From: Apostichopus californicus
Lineage: Eukaryota; Echinodermata; Holothuroidea; Aspidochirotida; Stichopodidae
Assembly (NCBI GenBank): GCA_020650975.1
Contig: JAIPMN010002811.1
Span: 1-22,786, forward strand
Length of the DNA stretch: 22,786 nucleotides
Direction: 5' to 3'
Below are positions 18,354 through 22,786 of this stretch, piece by piece (within the stretch, counting starts at the first letter, position 1; each line of letters begins with the position of its first letter). The notes beneath the pieces are model-generated. The model was not told where the DNA came from, did no database searches, and was given only the letters and a program-made list of their open reading frames with translations. A program made the translations under genes and the position numbers.

Positions 18354-18914
18354 GTGGTGAACTGTGATATTCCATTATTACTAAGTAAAGATTCTTTGAA
18401 AAAGGCTAATGCAATTCTAGATCTATCTAATGACACCGCCAGAATTTTTGGGCAGCACATTCCTCTAGAATTCACATCAAGTGGACATTACTGTGTCAGC
18501 TTACAAGGAAACGGGCCAAAAGATGAATGCACAGAACAATTTGAGGAGATATTAGTTGCAAACACAGAGAATGTAGGCACAACGGTTGAGCAGCAAACAG
18601 AACAGGAAGAGAATATCTCCCAAAAGATTTGGGATGAGGCGAAACTCACCAAACTACATAGACAATTTGGTCATGCCAATGTGGAAAGGATGACCCCCCT
18701 GCTCAAAGGAGCAGGAGCTTCCAAGAAAGTTATAGATAAACTTAAAGAGGTTGTTCAAAAGTGTGACGCCTGTGTTAAATTTAAGCGTGCCCCACCTAAA
18801 CCAGCTGTTTGTCTGCCATTGTCTCACTCATTTAACAACATGATCGCAATGGACCTACATGAGATTCGCCCACACCTTTGGTACTTGCATGTTATTGATC
18901 TTTTCTCACGGTAA
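18354..18914 (+). pseudogene. copia protease end plus integrase N-terminal part (arm B)
   Basis: The open frame covers NCDIPLLLSKDSLKKANAIL, FTSSGHYCVSL (the protease end missing from arm A), then the HHCC motif LHRQFGHANVERM / CDACVKFKRAPP and MIAMDLHEI with the first catalytic Asp. It ends at TAA 18912-18914, after DLFSR, where arm A has Tyr, so this nonsense change is private to arm B. Protease and integrase are still joined in frame here. Confidence 0.88.
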
Positions 18915-19121
18915 AGTGCGGCGGTGGTGATCACAAATAAATGGTCTTCCACGATTTGTGAGAAACTATTGAAGATATGGATTGGTGTACATGGGCCTCC
19001 CAAATCTATCTTGACCGACAATGGTAGGGAATTTGATAATTCAGAGCTACATGACCTGCCAGAAAATTTTAATATAACTATCAAAACCACCCGGCTTATA
19101 GCCCATGGAGCAATGGTCTGA
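18915..19121 (+). pseudogene. copia integrase core, middle part (arm B)
   Basis: It continues in the same frame after the private TAA. It carries KIWIGVHGPPKSILTDNGRE, with the catalytic Asp of TDNG intact (codon 19017-19019), and FDNSELHDLPENFNI. The frame then runs off at about 19090, at the same one-base loss seen in arm A, and stops at TGA 19119-19121. Confidence 0.85.
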
Positions 19122-19450
19122 TTGAGAGACACAGCAGAACTCTTACGGAAATATTGAACAAAGTGAGTTGTGATCCACACATGGACCTTGAAACTGCTCT
19201 GGCTTGGTCTGTGAATGCGAAGAATTCGCTAGCGAACATTCATGGTTTTAGCCCATACCAGTTAGTTTATGGTACCACCCCATGTCTACCCACCACTCTA
19301 ACAGATGATCTCCCAGCTCTAGAAGGGACCACCATCAATGAATGTGTAGCCAGGCATCTTAATGCTCTACACAGAGCTCGCAGAGAATTTATTGCTATAG
19401 AGTCATCAGAGAGGATCAGAAGGGCTCTGAGAAAGCAAGTTAGGACATGA
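19122..19450 (+). pseudogene. copia integrase, C-terminal part (arm B)
   Basis: After the shared frameshift, the integrase resumes with SNGLIERHSRTLTEIL, ALAWSVNAKNSLANIHGFSP and the helical tail LHRARREFIAIESSERIRRA. It ends at TGA 19448-19450, at the same codon as the stop in arm A. Confidence 0.85.
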
Positions 19451-19979
19451 GGTAACTTTGTCACTGGTGATAGGGTGTACTATAAACGACAAGACAGTAA
19501 TGAATGGAAAGGGCCCGGTGTTGTTATTGGCAGAGATGGGGTGGTAGTATTTGTGAGACATGGAGGGAGCTATGTACGGGTTCATAGATGTCGTCTTAAT
19601 AAGGTAGGGGAACAGGATAATCGGCAGGAAAAGGGAACGTATCAGAACATAAGTGAGAACCAAATCGAAGTGCACAGTGTTGGTATTCCACAAGAGGGTA
19701 ACCAGGTGGAAGAAGAAGATGAGAATGAATCCCATCGTGTGGAGGAGATTATTTTCAAGGTGTTGAAGATCAGGTAGGAAATGGTGCATCGGAATCTGAG
19801 CAGGTCCAAACCCAGACATACCCAGCATTAGAGGACCCTCACTACACAGGCCACAGGTAGGACATAATCTTAAATATACTGGAGAAGACGGGACGACTAA
19901 TGTGGTCACAGTTTTGTCAAGGGCCGGGAAGGCTACAGGGAAACTCGCAAAATGGTTCAATATTCAGTACCTAAAACCT
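19451..19979 (+). pseudogene. copia integrase tail and pol linker (arm B)
   Basis: In frame after the shared TGA it encodes FVTGDRVYYKRQD, WKGPGVVIGRDGVVVFVRHG and VRVHRCRLNKVGEQDN, then an acidic linker to a stop at about 19777. The GPGVVI module is uninterrupted, unlike in arm A. Similarity to arm A continues without an open frame up to 19979. Confidence 0.78.
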
Positions 19980-20320
19980 CCCAGCCAGCAGGCCCAGTTG
20001 GGGCCCAATTGGGTTTCACTCGGTTGAATTGGGCCTGGTTGGGCCAGGGCCAGCCCACTCAGTGCCCATTCTGGTACAATACAGTTTGGCCCTTCTGGTT
20101 AACATACTTCAAAACATTATTGAGATGTGCAACACATGCATACTTGTTTTTTGCTTTGGAAAGCTTAGGTTCGTCCCTAGGCCACCAATCCTTGACAACA
20201 GTTAATTCATTAACGTAGTGGCCCAATTGGGACAGACTCGGTTTTGATCAGGTTATAGCCCTCATGTATGGCCCGCTTCGGGCCCATTCAGGAGCAAGAC
20301 GGTTTCACCAGCCTGGGCGT
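19980..20320. repeat. GGCCCAATTGGG-rich repeat block
   Basis: The self-complementary word GGCCCAATTGGG or close variants (GGCCCAGTTGGGG, GAATTGGGCC, TTGGGCCAGGGCC, GGCCCGCTTCGGGCCC) recur at about 19990-20055, 20085-20095, 20220-20232 and 20268-20286. The first part forms a stem GGCCCAATT/AATTGGGCC. It adjoins the end of arm B and looks like a foldback or MITE-type repeat. A G-run follows at about 20340-20349. Confidence 0.55.
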
Positions 20321-20349
20321 TCTGTGACTGTTTCGATTGGGGGGGGGGG

Positions 20350-21427
20350 ATGTACGGACCCAAATTTACCGAGCAAAATTGATTGTTAGCAATCTCGCTC
20401 GAAAAAATGGGTTTCACTCTTCCGGCTGACCTACTTCAATGTATATATCTCATTTTCACACTGCACTACCGTTATGACAATGCCAACTGGCAACACTGAT
20501 TCCCGAATAAGGCGCGGTTTTTTGCCGCCAATACGTATCGCGCTCCATGCCCTCACGAAATCCGATATGATATGATTCAACGAAATCCATCGAAATAATT
20601 CAATTCATAATTGATAATTCAATCATTCACTCGAAAGGAGTTGGTACTCGGTGAGTATTTTGGAACAATTTTTTTCTGTGAGTGTGTGACTCATTTGGGT
20701 GAATTTGTAGCAAGTTTTATTTCCTTGCACCCTCATCTCCGGAAGTGTAAACTTTCTGTGACGGGTTTCCTTGTTTGGAAAATACTTTAAGGGACTCACC
20801 ACAGGAATACATGCGACATCTTAGCTTGGGACCTCCGCGACATGTGGATTATTACTATTACGAGTACCAGCTGACCTATATTAATATACTTTGCCCGCTC
20901 GTGTTATTTACTGCTCCGCGAGCTCTTGGCCTAACGATCACCTCCTGTCCGCGTCGCAGGTGATTATTGTTTATCAGCGTAGCCTAGCACGGTTGCTGTT
21001 CATAGGATAGTAAGCCTAGGCGCCCTATAGTCTACTACTACTTCGCGCCACCTTCTGGAAGTTCCAACCACGGCTTGGAGTAAAGATTCTCACGCCACCG
21101 ATCTAAGCTTGGACTGAGCGATGGTGTACTGTGTGTATTTTCGTGTACTGGAGGACCGACCACTTTTCATTTAATATTACTAGACGGACTGATCCGAATT
21201 ATTAGATCAGAGGTGTGTGTTTTACAACACCCTTATAGTTATAGCATTATCAGGCAACTAGCCTAGACCTGTTGGCATGTCATTTCGTTTTTTACTCGCG
21301 ACAGCCTATCCTTACGGTCTACATTGACTTAGCCTTTTACAGTTGCAGAGCAATCGCGGTTGGTGTATTATTTGTCTTCATTATAAACTTTTCATAGATA
21401 AGTCTCCTTGTTCGTTTTCCAGTACAC
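20350..21427. other. Unassigned stretch upstream of the SGNH-like frame
   Basis: No protein family was recognised. Short frames occur, and several strong plus-strand donor-like words (for example ACTCGGTGAGTATT near 20648) are present without supporting exons. It may include the 5' region of the element or gene that carries the frame at 21428. Confidence 0.5.
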
Positions 21428-22163
21428 ATGTCTCGTAGTGGATCACCACGCATTAATTTTCTGTTTGTAACTGATTCAACGGCATATTCTTTCGATCGCT
21501 ATCGTAGGCCTGAAGGACCTGTACTTAGCATAGACTTTGTAATTAGAAGAGGAGCCACTGTTGCAGACTTGCTTCGGTATACCATAAATAAGCTACGTCA
21601 CTATCCTACCAACGACTGTGTCATTCTTCGCTGTGCTGCAGGCATTTAACAACCTTACGGAATTCGCCAGCAATTCTTCAGGTCACAGAGTTCTCCGTCG
21701 ATCTCCAGTTACTGCTCCTTGGCTAATCTCACGTCTCCAACATTTTAAGGACGTTGTTCAACGAGAGCACCCACGCATTATTGTTGCCTTTATTACTATT
21801 CCTACAGCCTCCTTTGTTAAGTTCCAGGAAAGTAGGCAGCTGTTGCCAATACTCACTACTGAACAACTCAAGGCCTGTCAACACGATCTCGACAATCAAT
21901 TGGACGCAGTCAACCTATTCATTCGTCATTTCAATCATCAACCGCACGACAATTTCAACATTTGTAAATATGTATTTTTCATGTTCAAACCGATTTTTGT
22001 AGATATCGGTAGCACTATTTCCATCTTCAATTATAGCATGTTCAGTTACCGAGATATGACTGTTTGCAGTTTGTTATTTAATAGGAGTAGAATGGCCACA
22101 CCATATTTTTCATGTCAATACCTGGCTATTACTAAAAGTGTTATATTTCCCTTTGAAATATAA
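21428..22163 (+). pseudogene. SGNH-hydrolase-like reading frame with one-base frameshift (function unproven)
   Basis: The first frame begins MSRSGSPRINFLFVTDSTAY, followed by RRGATVADLLRYTINKL and CVILRCAAGI, then stops at 21647-21649. The +1 frame takes over at once with NNLTEF and continues VVQREHPRIIVAFITIPTAS and LTTEQLKACQHDLDNQLDAV. Across the break the order resembles SGNH/GDSL hydrolases: a D-S-containing block I at the end of a beta strand, a G-x-N-N/D block III after a hydrophobic strand, then a further strand-helix unit. A single extra T in the ATTTAAC run at about 21645 would explain the shift. Conserved-looking sequence fades after about 21970, though the frame stays open to 22161-22163. 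Such domains occur in ORF1 of CR1-like LINEs and in some tyrosine-recombinase retroelements, so a transposon origin is likely. A host gene cannot be excluded. Confidence 0.45.
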
Positions 22164-22165
22164 AC

Positions 22166-22300
22166 AGGGGCGTATCCAGGTTTTTCCAATTGGGGGGGCG
22201 CCAGGCATGAATGATCGCCGTCCTGGGGGTGGGTCTAAGGGGAGGGGTGGACAATTTTTGCTTTCGAAGAAGGGCTGAAATGCAAAATGGTTTAAGTATG
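22166..22300. repeat. G-rich dispersed repeat, unit 1
   Basis: It begins CAGGGGCGTATCCAGG, then a G-run, GGGTCTAAGGGGAGGGG and ATGCAAAATGGT. The same ordered words occur in the next unit at 22321. Families starting GGGGCGTAGCCAGG are, to my recollection, widespread in marine invertebrate genomes. Confidence 0.7.
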
Positions 22301-22320
22301 ACTTAAATATTTATAACATA

Positions 22321-22480
22321 CAGGCGCGTAGCCAGGATTTGTTCATGGGGGGTGTTTTGCTGGAGACTGACATGGGGGAGGGGTCTAAATGGAGGGGGTG
22401 TCCCCCTCCCCTTTGGCGAAAAAATGGAATTTTAAGGCCTCTAGATGCAAAATGGTGCAATGTTTGAGCTCAAATCATGC
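22321..22480. repeat. G-rich dispersed repeat, unit 2
   Basis: It begins CAGGCGCGTAGCCAGGATTT, with GGGGAGGGGTCTAAATGGAG, a local inverted GGGGGTGTCCCCC and ATGCAAAATGGT. It is arranged head-to-tail with unit 1 and has diverged from it. Confidence 0.7.
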
Positions 22481-22786
22481 AAAAGAATATTGATAATTAT
22501 TTTGTGGAATAATTCTATTCACATCAGAAAAATGTAATCATATATATACTCAATTATTGATGCAAGGAAAATGCGAACCTAAAGAGATACTTTTCTCAAT
22601 ACAGTATATATAATTTACAAGCAACTAGGTTCAACTTCAACTCAAAAGTTTGAACTGTAAGAAGGATAATTTGGGAAATCAGAGATAAAAAGATCAAGGG
22701 AATTGCGGACCTATAGAGTTCCCCTTCGTTTGGACTGTAGAAGTCTGTTGACAAGCAAACTGGGAACCCAAAGAGTTAACGGTACT
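22481..22786. other. Terminal A+T-rich stretch
   Basis: No gene or recognisable repeat was seen in the last 306 bases. Confidence 0.6.

Larger units (their letters stand above)
18339..19979 (+). repeat. Inverted repeat arm B: internal copia fragment, plus strand
   Basis: This is an inverted copy of the element's interior, from distal protease through integrase to the linker before reverse transcriptase. It starts 101 bases beyond the candidate LTR of the minus-strand copy and has no LTR, gag or reverse transcriptase of its own. Its 3' boundary joins the GGCCCAATTGGG repeat block at 19980. Neither boundary looks like a normal insertion end. Confidence 0.92.

Overview
The window is eukaryotic genomic DNA: A+T-rich, with introns, mobile-element debris and one 10-base assembly gap (N at 12295-12304). 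The host is most likely a marine invertebrate animal. Three points support this: a metazoan-type cytoplasmic dynein intermediate chain gene with consensus splice sites; a Ty1/copia-type retrotransposon whose primer site fits the 3' end of animal initiator tRNA-Met at 11 of 12 bases; and GGGGCGTAGCCAGG-like dispersed repeats that I recall from such genomes. Repeated TAGGCCTA-like words hint at an echinoderm or related deuterostome, but only weakly.

Region 1 (1 to about 10.7 kb) is dominated by the minus-strand dynein intermediate chain gene (DYNC1I-like). I could trace nine coding exons that join in frame into 353 codons, from the start codon at 7315 to a donor site at 292. They carry the basic/acidic N-terminal helix, a Ser/Thr-rich linker, the LC8-binding TQT motif, the roadblock-binding helix and the first two WD40 blades. 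The rest of the beta-propeller lies beyond base 1. An acceptor just upstream of the ATG shows at least one 5'UTR intron. The introns hold several independent local tandem duplications (periods of about 267, 175 and 168 bp), a minisatellite-like array that includes the exon 7 donor junction, AT-rich microsatellites and a LINE-like 3' tail.

Region 2 (about 10.4-14.05 kb) has no recognised host gene. It holds two foldback elements (10341-10403 and 12167-12283), a purine-rich tract beside the assembly gap, two copies of a dispersed repeat, and the 5'-truncated, frameshifted C-terminal end of a non-LTR retrotransposon reverse transcriptase on the minus strand.

Region 3 (14.05-19.98 kb) is a broken copia-type element (GalEa-like by motif style). 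The minus-strand copy runs from a candidate short LTR and primer site through gag, protease, integrase and reverse transcriptase, and stops inside RNase H at 14050, where a dispersed repeat begins. A second, plus-strand copy of its protease-to-linker interior (18339-19979) lies head-to-head with it, making an inverted repeat with arms of about 1.6 kb. The arms share two disabling lesions and each has private ones, so they come from one already defective ancestor.

Region 4 (19.98-22.79 kb) holds a GGCCCAATTGGG-rich repeat block, an unidentified stretch, a one-base-frameshifted reading frame with weak SGNH-hydrolase-like motifs (21428-22163), and two diverged head-to-tail copies of a G-rich dispersed repeat. 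I found no complete novel multi-gene system. The most distinctive features are the inverted copia pair with shared lesions, the SGNH-like frame and the duplicated exon 7 splice junction.
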